Source: Eubacteriaceae bacterium UBA6119
GTDB taxonomy: Bacteria > Bacillota > Clostridia > Eubacteriales > UBA1433
Assembly: GCA_002423395.1 (NCBI GenBank)
Contig: DIVZ01000005.1
Coordinates: 318,258-382,257, forward strand
Length of the DNA stretch: 64,000 bases
Reading direction: 5' to 3'
This document shows, piece by piece, positions 8,797 through 16,460 of the stretch; within the stretch, counting starts at the first letter, position 1, and each line of letters opens with the position of its first letter. Below the pieces are notes generated by a model. That model had not been told where the DNA came from, searched no databases, and saw only the letters and a list, made by a program, of their open reading frames with translations. Position numbers and translations under genes: made by a program.

Positions 8797-9042
8797 TTCA
8801 GCTCCATTATATAAAACAGTATATTTTCAGTAATTATAATTGATATAAATATATATTACCATAAAATCATTATTCCCTCAATCGCTGATGGCAAATAATA
8901 TAAAAACATGCAGGTTGAAAGGCGTGATTTTTTGTTTAATATCCGCTATAATAAGGCGGTCAATTCTTATATTTATTTTAATTTGCTAGTAAATGTAATA
9001 TAATTAAATAAATAAAAATAGAAAATTATGCAGGAGGCGTTA

Positions 9043-9666
9043 GTGTCATATAATTTAGATTTATCCAATATATCAGTTGATGAGTATAAGAAGTTATTAA
9101 AAAGTCAAAACCTTTTACCCGCAAGAAAGATACTTTTAGATAATATTGATAAAAGCTTTGAGAGCATAAAAAAACAAAATATTTTTAATATCGCTCAATT
9201 AAAAAAACAGCTTGCAACGCCGCAGAAAATATCATCTTTTACCGCCCTAACCGGCATTGCACAAAATTATCTTACAATACTTAAAAGAGAGATAGGCACC
9301 CTGGAGCAAAAACCGGTTGCTATAGATTCGTTTCCCGATATAGATGACTCGTTGATATCAGAGTTAAAAAACGAAGGAATTAAAAATTCAAAGCATTATT
9401 ATGAAAGCAAAAATTTTAATTCGGATGAGTTGTCATGTCTTTGCGATTTGGTAAGAATAAATGGGGTGGGAGCAGTAGCGGCGAAGGCATTTTATGAAGC
9501 CGGATACCGTTCCGTATCGGATGTTGCAGGCGCGGACGCGGCAGATATGCTTAAAAGAGTCACTGATGTTAACAACGAAAAAAATTATTATAAAGCGAAA
9601 CTGGGCGTAAAAGACATGCAATTTTGTATTGACTATGCACTGCTGCTTAAAAAATACGAAAGATAA
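9043..9666 (+). CDS. Helix-hairpin-helix (DUF4332-like) protein
   Basis: The 207-residue protein has a C-terminal region (about residues 130-165) with helix-hairpin-helix character: LVRINGVGAVAAKAFYEAGY followed by SVSDVAGADAADMLKRV. Such motifs bind DNA without sequence specificity and occur in DUF4332 proteins; the N-terminal half is helical and unrecognised. I place the start at GTG 9043, where AGGAGG stands 5 bases upstream, rather than at the ATG 9028 that lies before this ribosome site. It is a single-gene unit closed by a strong terminator. Confidence 0.65.
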   Translation: MSYNLDLSNISVDEYKKLLKSQNLLPARKILLDNIDKSFESIKKQNIFNIAQLKKQLATPQKISSFTALTGIAQNYLTILKREIGTLEQKPVAIDSFPDIDDSLISELKNEGIKNSKHYYESKNFNSDELSCLCDLVRINGVGAVAAKAFYEAGYRSVSDVAGADAADMLKRVTDVNNEKNYYKAKLGVKDMQFCIDYALLLKKYER

Positions 9667-9694
9667 TTTTATATAAAAATTACACAAAAGCATC

Positions 9695-9718
9695 AAACCG
9701 CCAATAAGCGGTTTTTTT
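9695..9718 (+). terminator. Rho-independent terminator
   Basis: AAACCGC and GCGGTTT form a 7-bp stem with a 6-base loop followed by a run of T. It ends the helix-hairpin-helix gene. Confidence 0.85.
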
Positions 9719-9758
9719 GTTTAAGACAATAAAATTATATTAAATACATAATTAAGTA

Positions 9759-9787
9759 TTGACTTTAATATAATTAAAGTATATATT
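9759..9787 (+). promoter_or_regulatory. Promoter with internal palindromic operator (DUF2089 module 1)
   Basis: The -35 box TTGACT (9759-9764) and -10 box TATATT (9782-9787) are 17 bases apart. The spacer carries a dyad CTTTAAT-N3-ATTAAAG at 9763-9779. The same three elements, with identical spacing, precede the paralogous gene at 54291-54593, which makes self-repression by the encoded HTH protein likely. Confidence 0.75.
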
Positions 9788-9812
9788 TAACATTATTAAA
9801 GGAGTGAGTGAA

Positions 9813-10103
9813 ATGGCTATAGAAATTGTTCCCGAATGGATGGTAAATCTGGACGATGAAGACGTATCATTTATTAAAAAATTCATTATGGCATCGGGCT
9901 CGCTTAAAGACATTGCAAATCAGTACAATGTTACTTATCCTACAGTGCGGTTAAGGCTTGACAGACTCATACAAAAAATTCAGATAGGCGAAGATAACGC
10001 AAACGAGCCGTTTGTCGCGCTTATTAAACGTATGGCTGTAAATGAAAAAATAGATTTTAACACTGCGAAAATAATTATTTCAGAATATAAAAAAACAAAA
10101 TAG
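9813..10103 (+). CDS. DUF2089-like helix-turn-helix regulator
   Basis: The 96-residue protein contains VNLDDEDVSFIKKFIMASGS followed by LKDIANQYNVTYPTVRLRLD, a helix-turn-helix of the DUF2089 type, and a helical tail. It is a paralogue of the protein at 54291-54593. The ATG at 9813 is preferred over the in-frame GTG at 9804 because AGGAG overlaps that GTG and lies 8 bases before the ATG. It is followed 12 bases on by a small membrane protein, the same arrangement as the second copy. The palindrome inside its promoter is the likely binding site of the protein itself. Confidence 0.75.
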   Translation: MAIEIVPEWMVNLDDEDVSFIKKFIMASGSLKDIANQYNVTYPTVRLRLDRLIQKIQIGEDNANEPFVALIKRMAVNEKIDFNTAKIIISEYKKTK

Positions 10104-10115
10104 GAGAATTATATT

Positions 10116-10454
10116 ATGTCTATTATAAAAACTGCGATTATAATTTTGCCGATCGTCTTAGCGATGATTGTCGGGCTTACTTTTTTACAAGTATATCTAT
10201 CAAAGAAAGAAAGCAAAATACCGGGTTTAATTTTGCCCTCAATCTTTTTTATTTTATCGGTTTTTTATTCCGTGCCGAACTTTCAAAACGCGCTTAATTT
10301 CTCGTTTTCACCTGGAGCGTTTTTCGCGTCAGTAATGATACTGCTTGTTTGCAACGCACCTACAATTATTTATGTTTTAATATACTTGCATTTAAGAAAT
10401 AAAATAAATAAAGCGTCCGAAATAAACAAAATGAACGTTCAGGACTTGGATTAG
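10116..10454 (+). CDS. Small membrane protein paired with DUF2089-like regulator
   Basis: The 112-residue product has three hydrophobic segments (residues about 5-27, 37-55 and 68-94) and a charged tail KINKASEINKMNVQDLD. The protein at 54003-54290 has the same length, three segments and a related tail ending SEINRMRINDL, so the two are paralogues. In both places the gene directly follows a DUF2089-like regulator. The regulator may sense a state of this membrane partner, but no function is known. RBS AGGAG precedes the ATG. Confidence 0.7.
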   Translation: MSIIKTAIIILPIVLAMIVGLTFLQVYLSKKESKIPGLILPSIFFILSVFYSVPNFQNALNFSFSPGAFFASVMILLVCNAPTIIYVLIYLHLRNKINKASEINKMNVQDLD

Positions 10455-10508
10455 TCAGCGATTATCAATATTTGAAGAAATAATATTTACTGTATAGTAA
10501 GAGGGAAA

Positions 10509-11099
10509 ATGAACATAAGAAGAAATAATTCAACAAAAGCGAAGATAATTTATTCAGCCGCCGTTATTGCAGCCGGACTATTGCTTGGTTATATAGCCAA
10601 AGCTACAGATAGCGTAAACATAATAGGCGACATAACAACGGAGTTCGGCATTTGGGTTTTTCTGTCCGCGCTCGCTTCTGTATACAGCAGCAAGCCGATA
10701 TACGCAGCGATAAACGTTACATTGTTTTTTCTTGCAATGCTGTGCTCATATTACATATACGGACAGCTGGCGCTCGGGTTTTTTCCGAAAGCTTATTTTT
10801 TAGGATGGCTGGCAGTTGCATTTATTTCATCAGTTTATGGCTATATTGTGTGGTTCTCAAAAGAAAAGGGCATTATTTCAATTATAGCCGGCTCAATTCC
10901 CGTTTCTGTATTGTTCGCGTTGGGTTATCCCGCGTTTTACACGCAAAAAATAACGTTATATGTAACGCTTGCGTTCGGAGTAATATTAAACATAATCCTG
11001 CCTTCCAATAAAAAGCAAAAGCTTATCGTTTTTATATGCTCAGTTATTTTTGCGTTTATAATCTGCACATTTCATATTCTTAATTATCTGCCGTTTTAA
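10509..11099 (+). CDS. Multi-pass membrane protein, DUF6518-like
   Basis: A 196-residue protein with six or seven hydrophobic segments. The region AKATDSVNIIGDITTEFGIW with a following YSSKPIYAAINVTLFFLAML stretch resembles DUF6518 proteins of unknown role. It follows the DUF2089 module by 54 bases with its own RBS (GAGGG), and could be read through from that promoter. No transport or enzyme motif is visible. Confidence 0.65.
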   Translation: MNIRRNNSTKAKIIYSAAVIAAGLLLGYIAKATDSVNIIGDITTEFGIWVFLSALASVYSSKPIYAAINVTLFFLAMLCSYYIYGQLALGFFPKAYFLGWLAVAFISSVYGYIVWFSKEKGIISIIAGSIPVSVLFALGYPAFYTQKITLYVTLAFGVILNIILPSNKKQKLIVFICSVIFAFIICTFHILNYLPF

Positions 11100-11205
11100 A
11101 TCGCCTGTAAAATTTTGCAGTCATTTACATTAGATATATCATTTAATTTTATTATTTTAAATGATATAATTTTCATATAATATACTATTTAAACAGGAAA
11201 ATAAC

Positions 11206-11916
11206 ATGAAAATACTTTGTTTGGGAGACAGTTTAACTTACGGTAAAATAGGATATTCTTATATTAAGTTTTTACCTGCTGATATAAAAGCAGTAAATAA
11301 AGGTAAAAACGGCGATACGACATATGGCGCGTATAAAAGGCTTTTAAAATATATAAAAAACCCGAAATACGCCGATATTGACACTTATATTGTCTGCATA
11401 GGCGCGAACGATATTATGCTGCCGTACTTCGCGACAATTTCTCCGTTCTGGCGTCTTAGGGCAATAATAAAAGCTGTTCATAAAAGATGTATAACAGATG
11501 ATATTAAGTTTGAAGAAGAATACGAAAAATATATTAAGTTGTTAAAGTCTGAAAATAAGAACATTGTGCTGGTCGGGCTGCCGATTACCGAGCTTAAAAA
11601 TTTTCCGCTTGAAAAAGTAAATAAGCGCAACGCAATTATCAGTTCTGTCGCGAAAAGATACGGTATTCCTTATGTAGATACTTACGCGATATTAGAATCA
11701 CTTGTTAAAGCCGAGCTTAAAGCGTATCAATGGGGATATACCAATATCAGAAGAATAATTGACGATTTTATTATGCTTATTTTTCCTTTCACTAAAGACT
11801 GGCTTTCAAATATAAGAAAGCTTGACATATCGGTTGACGGAGCGCACTTAAACTCAAAATCCGCAAAAAAATTAGCGCAAGCGATAGAGTCGGCAATACT
11901 ATCATACCAAAAATAA
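11206..11916 (+). CDS. SGNH/GDSL-family hydrolase
   Basis: The 236-residue protein starts MKILCLGDSLTYG, block I of SGNH hydrolases with the nucleophile Ser, and carries block III GANDIM near residue 67 and the block V pair in DGAHLN near residue 212 with the catalytic Asp and His. There is no signal peptide, so it acts in the cytoplasm on an unknown ester. It is transcribed alone and converges on the next gene with 2 bases between them. Confidence 0.85.
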   Translation: MKILCLGDSLTYGKIGYSYIKFLPADIKAVNKGKNGDTTYGAYKRLLKYIKNPKYADIDTYIVCIGANDIMLPYFATISPFWRLRAIIKAVHKRCITDDIKFEEEYEKYIKLLKSENKNIVLVGLPITELKNFPLEKVNKRNAIISSVAKRYGIPYVDTYAILESLVKAELKAYQWGYTNIRRIIDDFIMLIFPFTKDWLSNIRKLDISVDGAHLNSKSAKKLAQAIESAILSYQK

Positions 11917-11918
11917 TA

Positions 11919-12575
11919 TTAATAAATCTCCATAAGCGAAGTTATCGCTTTTTCGGAAAATAACTTAACATACGTTTCAATATCTTTTAGATGCTCAATT
12001 GCGATACTATCATCAATCCCCGGCAATATATAGACGGTATATATCACTTTATTAGTATCTTTTGTAATTGATGTTCGCTTGTCAGGTCCGCGAAGTATAG
12101 TTGAAAGGATATCTTGTGAGTCTGTAATCATATAATCTTCCGCCACTGTATAGACTTCTTTTTCAGACATTGCCACAAAGCTTTCATTGCCTGTGCATTC
12201 TCCAAGTTTTACAGGAAAATCAACTTTATTAAGGTCATGCCCTGCCGTCAGCATCATATTTTTAAGCTCCGCCATAAACATTGCCTCAACGCAAGGCAGA
12301 ACGCTGGGTATTGATTTGCCTTTTATTACGGATTCTAGCTGACCAAGCACGTGGTAAGTATAGCCGCGCTTTTTATAGTAGTTAATATACGCCTCCATAG
12401 GGCGCAGGGTTTTAAGTTCGCTTCTTTGGGTATTGGCGTATTTTTCTCTAAGCGAAATTTCCAAGTCTTGTTTTGCTTTTATAAACGCGTCTGTTGGCGT
12501 ATTGTTTATATTCTCCATTATCAGTATGCCCATGCGGCATTGGGTGGGGGAGAGGGTGTTGCGGATAATGTACAT
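11919..12575 (-). CDS. B3/B4 tRNA-binding-domain protein (PheT-like, COG3382)
   Basis: The 218-residue protein resembles the stand-alone B3/B4 domain of the phenylalanyl-tRNA synthetase beta chain: AYINYYKKRGYTYHVLGQLE, then KGKSIPSVLPCVEAMFMAEL, then AGHDLNKV, with GPDKRTSI later. Such free-standing proteins may edit mischarged tRNA or bind free amino acids, but their role is not settled. It has no synthetase core. AAGGA lies 8 bases before the ATG at 12575; the alternative ATG at about 12518 would remove an N-terminal strand. Confidence 0.7.
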   Translation of the reverse strand: MYIIRNTLSPTQCRMGILIMENINNTPTDAFIKAKQDLEISLREKYANTQRSELKTLRPMEAYINYYKKRGYTYHVLGQLESVIKGKSIPSVLPCVEAMFMAELKNMMLTAGHDLNKVDFPVKLGECTGNESFVAMSEKEVYTVAEDYMITDSQDILSTILRGPDKRTSITKDTNKVIYTVYILPGIDDSIAIEHLKDIETYVKLFSEKAITSLMEIY

Positions 12576-12745
12576 TAAGGTATTCCTTTTCTGATTATAA
12601 TGCTAACTGCTTTTATTTTATTTTGTTTAGTGATATAATTTTATATTGTAATAAGAGATATGTAAAGAATATTATTTAACATAAATATATGCTATAAAAT
12701 TTTTTATTTATTTTAAAAGTCTAATTAGTACCATTGGAGTAAAAA

Positions 12746-13045
12746 ATGGAAGAAGAATTAGTTAGTATCAATCTGTTAAGAAAACAAATAAAGGCTTTTA
12801 AAAGTTTCAGCTTCTTTAATCCATCGCTAAAGAAACAATTAAGAGAAATGGAAACACAACTTGAATATATAGTTAATCAAATACTTACAAAAGCTATTTG
12901 GGAATGTGAAAAGAAACAATATAACGAGCTCCTTGATTTCGGATGTATTTATAAAAATCAAAAAGAGAGTATATTTGCAGTTCCTTGGCGTGAAAATGGG
13001 GAGTGGATACTTATGCCATGGGATGTATGCGGTTTATATAAATAA
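12746..13045 (+). CDS. Hypothetical protein, 99 residues
   Basis: Not recognised. The N-terminal half is helical and charged (LLRKQIKAFKSF ... LKKQLREMETQLEYIVNQ), likely a coiled coil; the C-terminal half has the aromatic stretch VPWRENGEWILMPWDVCGLY. GGAG stands 6 bases before the ATG. The region is richer in AT than its neighbours, suggesting a recent arrival. It converges on the glutamine-amidotransferase-like gene. Confidence 0.6.
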   Translation: MEEELVSINLLRKQIKAFKSFSFFNPSLKKQLREMETQLEYIVNQILTKAIWECEKKQYNELLDFGCIYKNQKESIFAVPWRENGEWILMPWDVCGLYK

Positions 13046-13051
13046 TATATA

Positions 13052-13786
13052 TTATTTATATACTTTTTTATATAGACTATGGCACGTTTTTACAAAAGAC
13101 TCAAACAACCTCGCCGCCGCCTCATCCTTCTCATACATAAACTCGGGATGCCATTGTACGCCCAGCACAAATTTCTCATCCGGCATATACACAGCTTCTA
13201 TTATGCCGTCAGCCGCAACAGCCGCAGGCGCAAGCCTATCCGATAACACTTTCACCGCCTGATGGTGAATGCTGTTTACTCCTATCTCATCAGCTTTAAC
13301 TATATAATATAGCGGAGTATCACGGTAAATTTTTACGCTGTGAGCAGCGGCGTCGTACGGTTTTTCCTGGGAATGTAAAAGTTGTATCGGAAGGACTGCT
13401 TGACTTTTAAAATCCTGATAAAGGCTTCCGCCCAGTACCGCGTTCATAAACTGAAAGCCTCGGCATATCGCCAGTATAGGCTTTTTGCGTTCAAGCGCTT
13501 TTTCAAATAAAATCTTTTCAAAAACATCACGATATTCGCACGTTTTTCCGCATACGGGAAGTTTTCCTTCTCCGTACAAAGAAGGATGTATGTCGTGCCC
13601 GCCCGTAAATAAAAATCCGTCAAAATTTTGCGCTATCTGTTCTATCTCTTTTTCGCAGTCCGATAAGGAAAGCACGACAGGAATACCTCCTGCGCATTGA
13701 ATTGCATTCAGATACGCCGATACCATCCATATGCTTTCGCGATTGTCGTCAAAAAGGGGAGTTACTCCTATAATCGGTTTTTTCAT
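13052..13786 (-). CDS. Gamma-glutamyl-gamma-aminobutyrate hydrolase-like class I amidotransferase
   Basis: The 244-residue protein has the PuuD/peptidase C26 layout: start KPIIGVTP, oxyanion region FLFTGGHDIHP near residue 60, nucleophile Cys in AICRGFQFMN near residue 109, and the His/Glu pair in GVQWHPEF near residue 222. Relatives hydrolyse gamma-glutamyl amides such as gamma-glutamyl-GABA. No other putrescine-catabolism gene lies nearby, so the substrate is open. GAGG stands 7 bases before the ATG. Confidence 0.88.
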   Translation of the reverse strand: MKKPIIGVTPLFDDNRESIWMVSAYLNAIQCAGGIPVVLSLSDCEKEIEQIAQNFDGFLFTGGHDIHPSLYGEGKLPVCGKTCEYRDVFEKILFEKALERKKPILAICRGFQFMNAVLGGSLYQDFKSQAVLPIQLLHSQEKPYDAAAHSVKIYRDTPLYYIVKADEIGVNSIHHQAVKVLSDRLAPAAVAADGIIEAVYMPDEKFVLGVQWHPEFMYEKDEAAARLFESFVKTCHSLYKKVYK

Positions 13787-13967
13787 AATTAAGCCTCAAA
13801 AAATCAAAAAGTATAGTTTTAAATTATATCAGACAAATTAATGCAAGTCCATATGGAGTGATTATAGATAAAAATCGATAGCATAAAAATAATGTCTGAA
13901 TGTTTAAACTTGAAGAGATTTTTCTTATTATGTGATACAATGTAGGAGCAGAAATTGAGGCGTAATC

Positions 13968-14402
13968 ATGAAAAAAAAGATATTAATATTAGTTTTTATT
14001 ATTTATATATTGGTTTTATTTAAAATAACGGTCTTTCGAAGCACGTTCGGACTATTCCAGCTTTTTTCGCACGGAAAAATATATTGCGTGCCTGCCGTAA
14101 ATTTAATAGACGCGTATAAAAACTGCACGATACAGACATTTACCTATCTTTTAGTCGGCAATATTGTATGGTTTATACCTTTAGGCTTTATACTGCCCGC
14201 AATTACAAAACTAAGCAATGCAAAGATTATAATTTTTGCCGCTTGCGCGTCATTTATTATCGAATTCATGCAATATGCTTTCGGCACGGGTATAAGTGAA
14301 ATTGACGACTTTATATTAAATATCTTGGGAGCGGTTATTGGGTTAATTATTTTCAGGTTAATATATAAAGCATATAAAAAATATAAATTAAAAAATCAGT
14401 AA
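13968..14402 (+). CDS. VanZ-family membrane protein
   Basis: A 144-residue protein with four hydrophobic segments and the VanZ core: NLIDAYKN, then NIVWFIPLGFILP, then IEFMQYAFGTGISEIDDFILNILGAVIG. VanZ proteins are small membrane proteins, first described with teicoplanin resistance, and are common in Gram-positive bacteria without any vancomycin cluster, as here. RBS GAGGCG precedes the ATG. Its end overlaps the convergent Staygreen homologue by 7 bases. Confidence 0.88.
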   Translation: MKKKILILVFIIYILVLFKITVFRSTFGLFQLFSHGKIYCVPAVNLIDAYKNCTIQTFTYLLVGNIVWFIPLGFILPAITKLSNAKIIIFAACASFIIEFMQYAFGTGISEIDDFILNILGAVIGLIIFRLIYKAYKKYKLKNQ

Positions 14403-14839
14403 TTGCCGATAGGACCGAAATTGTAAGTCTTGGCGTAATCGGGGTTTTCGGAAACAAATTTAATAAATACTAAAGTATTGTCAAATATCGGATTTTCGTC
14501 AAATAAAAACCTGTCGGCCTGGCGTAAAGCTTGCAGAGCAGTGGGCATTTCGTTATAAAATATCATGTTTCTTACTTTGGGGCTGCCTATTATGTCTTTG
14601 CCGTCTACTGTAACATATCCTGCTAAAATCAGGTTGTCGCCGTCTTGCTGCCAGGCAATTCTAACCTCATCATGCATTGAAGTAACCTGGTCTTCCGCAT
14701 AATTTTTTGCAATAAATACATATAATTCCGCTGTAAGATCAGAATGAGTTATAGTATATTTTCTTTCATAAATAGGTCCGTACGGTTCCATAAAACCGCG
14801 GTATTGAACAAGCACTTTTAAAGGATTTAAATATGACAT
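14396..14839 (-). CDS. Staygreen (SGR) domain protein
   Basis: The 147-residue protein matches the core of plant and bacterial STAY-GREEN proteins throughout: LNPLKVLVQY near the start, RKYTITHSDLTAELYVFIA (residues 26-44), DEVRIAWQ (57-64), then IFYNEMPTALQALRQADRF and LFDENP. Plant SGR removes magnesium from chlorophyll a, and some bacterial homologues have been reported to share this dechelatase activity. No tetrapyrrole genes are near, and the host is presumably not phototrophic, so the natural substrate is unclear. AAGG lies 7 bases before the ATG. Confidence 0.82.
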   Translation of the reverse strand: MSYLNPLKVLVQYRGFMEPYGPIYERKYTITHSDLTAELYVFIAKNYAEDQVTSMHDEVRIAWQQDGDNLILAGYVTVDGKDIIGSPKVRNMIFYNEMPTALQALRQADRFLFDENPIFDNTLVFIKFVSENPDYAKTYNFGPIGNY

Positions 14840-14946
14840 ACATACCTTCTTTTATGAATTACCCTATATATTATGCGCCTGTATATGCATATGTTAAAAA
14901 TCAGGCGGCTGATAATAAAAGAAATGAAATACAAAATAATATCTAA
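14833..14946 (+). CDS. Possible 37-residue Tyr/Pro-rich peptide
   Basis: A short reading frame, MTYIPSFMNYPIYYAPVYAY and 17 further residues, starts 9 bases after AAGG and overlaps the start codon of the divergent Staygreen gene by 7 bases. AAAATAAT and ATTATTTT around its stop can pair as a hairpin ahead of a T-rich stretch. There is no homology that I recognise; it may be chance, but the composition and ribosome site make it worth noting. Confidence 0.3.
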   Translation: MTYIPSFMNYPIYYAPVYAYVKNQAADNKRNEIQNNI

Positions 14947-15079
14947 AACATTATTTTGCTTTTAATTTTATACAGATATTGATTTTATGTTATAAAATGT
15001 ATTGAAATGCACTAAGATATTGTTATATAATTAACATAAAGCAATCCGACATTTTGCATATTGAAGGAGAAAATATTAT

Positions 15080-16390
15080 ATGAGTTGGAAAACAGATTTC
15101 GAAAAGAAAAAGACAACAGTAGAACAAGCTGCTAAACTTATAAAATCAGGAGATGTGGTTTGGACAACACCTAACAATAACGCTCCGTACACACTGTTAA
15201 ACGCTATCGGAAACAGGTATAAAGAACTTAAAGACGTTAAGCTATGCGTACAGCTGCTTACAAAACCTTTAAGCTGTTTTGTACCCGAAGCGCAAGATCA
15301 CATAAAAGTTGTAACCGGATTTAAAGGTCCGGGAGAAAGAGCGGGAGAACAGGCAGGATTTAAAATAGATTCAGCCGCGTTCCAGCTTCACAGACATGAT
15401 GAACTCATGTTAAGAGTGTTAAAACCCACCGTTGGCATAATTCAAATGACGCCGCCTGATGAGCTCGGCAATTGTTATCTGGGCTGCAACTCAACAGGTA
15501 TTACCGAAATATTCCAAACTGCAAAACTTATAATTGCGCAGGTAAACAGCACAATACCGGCAATTCCGAACGAAAATCTTTGCATACACGCAAGCCAGGT
15601 TGATGTAGTTGTTGAAGTTGACGAAAAAATTGATGTTGTACCGAACATTGAGCCTAGCGAAACCGACAAAAAAGTCGCTTCATATATAGTTGATATGATA
15701 CCAAACGGCGCGACAATTCAGATAGGCATCGGCGGCATTGCGAACGCGGTAGGCTATTCGCTTGAACATCATAAAGATTTGGGAGTTCACACAGAGCTTT
15801 ATGTTGAAGCAATGTACTATCTTACTATGAAAGGCGCTATTAACAATTCAAAGAAAACGCTTTATCCCGGCAAATCGGTTATAGGATTTGCTTCCGGCTC
15901 TGAAGACATGTATAAATTCTTAGACAAAAACCCGAATATTATTAACAGGGAAATTCAATGGGTTAATAATCCGTTTGTAGTTGCTCAAAACGACAACTTC
16001 GTATCATTAAACGCCTGCATAGGTGTAGACTTACTTGGTCAGGTTTCAAGCGAATCAATTGGTTTCAGACAGTTTTCGGGAACAGGCGGTCAGCTTGATT
16101 TTGTTCGCGGCGCGCAGAAATCTAAAAACGGCATGAGCTTCCTTGCTATGCAGTCAGTAGTTGAGAAAAAAGACGGCAGCAGAATTTCCAAAATAACGTT
16201 AACGCACGCTCCTGGTAGCGCTATTACTGTTCCGAGAACAGACGTGCAGTATGTATGCACGGAATACGGCATAGTAAATCTGCAGAATCAGAGCGTTGAT
16301 TACAGGGCAAAAGCGCTTATATCAATAGCTCATCCTGACTTTAGAGACCAGCTTACATTTGAAGCTAAAAAAGCGGGAATAATAATATAA
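15080..16390 (+). CDS. Acyl-CoA:carboxylate CoA-transferase (4-hydroxybutyrate/butyryl-CoA:acetate type)
   Basis: The 436-residue protein belongs to the acetyl-CoA hydrolase/transferase family. It shows GIGGI (216-220), the catalytic glutamate in HTEL (Glu239), GQVSSE, and the GTGGQLDFVRGA loop near residues 337-348. Family members move CoA between butyryl- or 4-hydroxybutyryl-CoA and acetate; which one cannot be told without a tree. Together with the acyl-CoA dehydrogenase/Etf genes at the left edge it supports butyrate formation. It is a single-gene unit with RBS GAAGGAG and a strong terminator. Confidence 0.88.
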   Translation: MSWKTDFEKKKTTVEQAAKLIKSGDVVWTTPNNNAPYTLLNAIGNRYKELKDVKLCVQLLTKPLSCFVPEAQDHIKVVTGFKGPGERAGEQAGFKIDSAAFQLHRHDELMLRVLKPTVGIIQMTPPDELGNCYLGCNSTGITEIFQTAKLIIAQVNSTIPAIPNENLCIHASQVDVVVEVDEKIDVVPNIEPSETDKKVASYIVDMIPNGATIQIGIGGIANAVGYSLEHHKDLGVHTELYVEAMYYLTMKGAINNSKKTLYPGKSVIGFASGSEDMYKFLDKNPNIINREIQWVNNPFVVAQNDNFVSLNACIGVDLLGQVSSESIGFRQFSGTGGQLDFVRGAQKSKNGMSFLAMQSVVEKKDGSRISKITLTHAPGSAITVPRTDVQYVCTEYGIVNLQNQSVDYRAKALISIAHPDFRDQLTFEAKKAGIII

Positions 16391-16410
16391 ATATAATTAA
16401 AAAACAATAA

Positions 16411-16439
16411 AAAGTACGGCACAATGCCGTACTTTTTTT
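16411..16439 (+). terminator. Rho-independent terminator after CoA-transferase
   Basis: AAAGTACGGCA and TGCCGTACTTT form a perfect 11-bp stem with a CAA loop and a T run. Confidence 0.92.
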
Positions 16440-16460
16440 ATATTCATTCATTTATGATTA

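Noticed and set aside
12906..13262. A 118-codon rightward frame overlapping the 99-residue gene and the amidotransferase-like gene
   Set aside because: It runs antisense into a clear class I amidotransferase gene, has no ribosome site, and its protein has low-complexity Ser/Ala composition typical of antisense frames.
13968..14402. VanZ-like gene as evidence of glycopeptide resistance
   Set aside because: No vanH, vanA or vanX is present; VanZ-family proteins are common in Gram-positive genomes without resistance.
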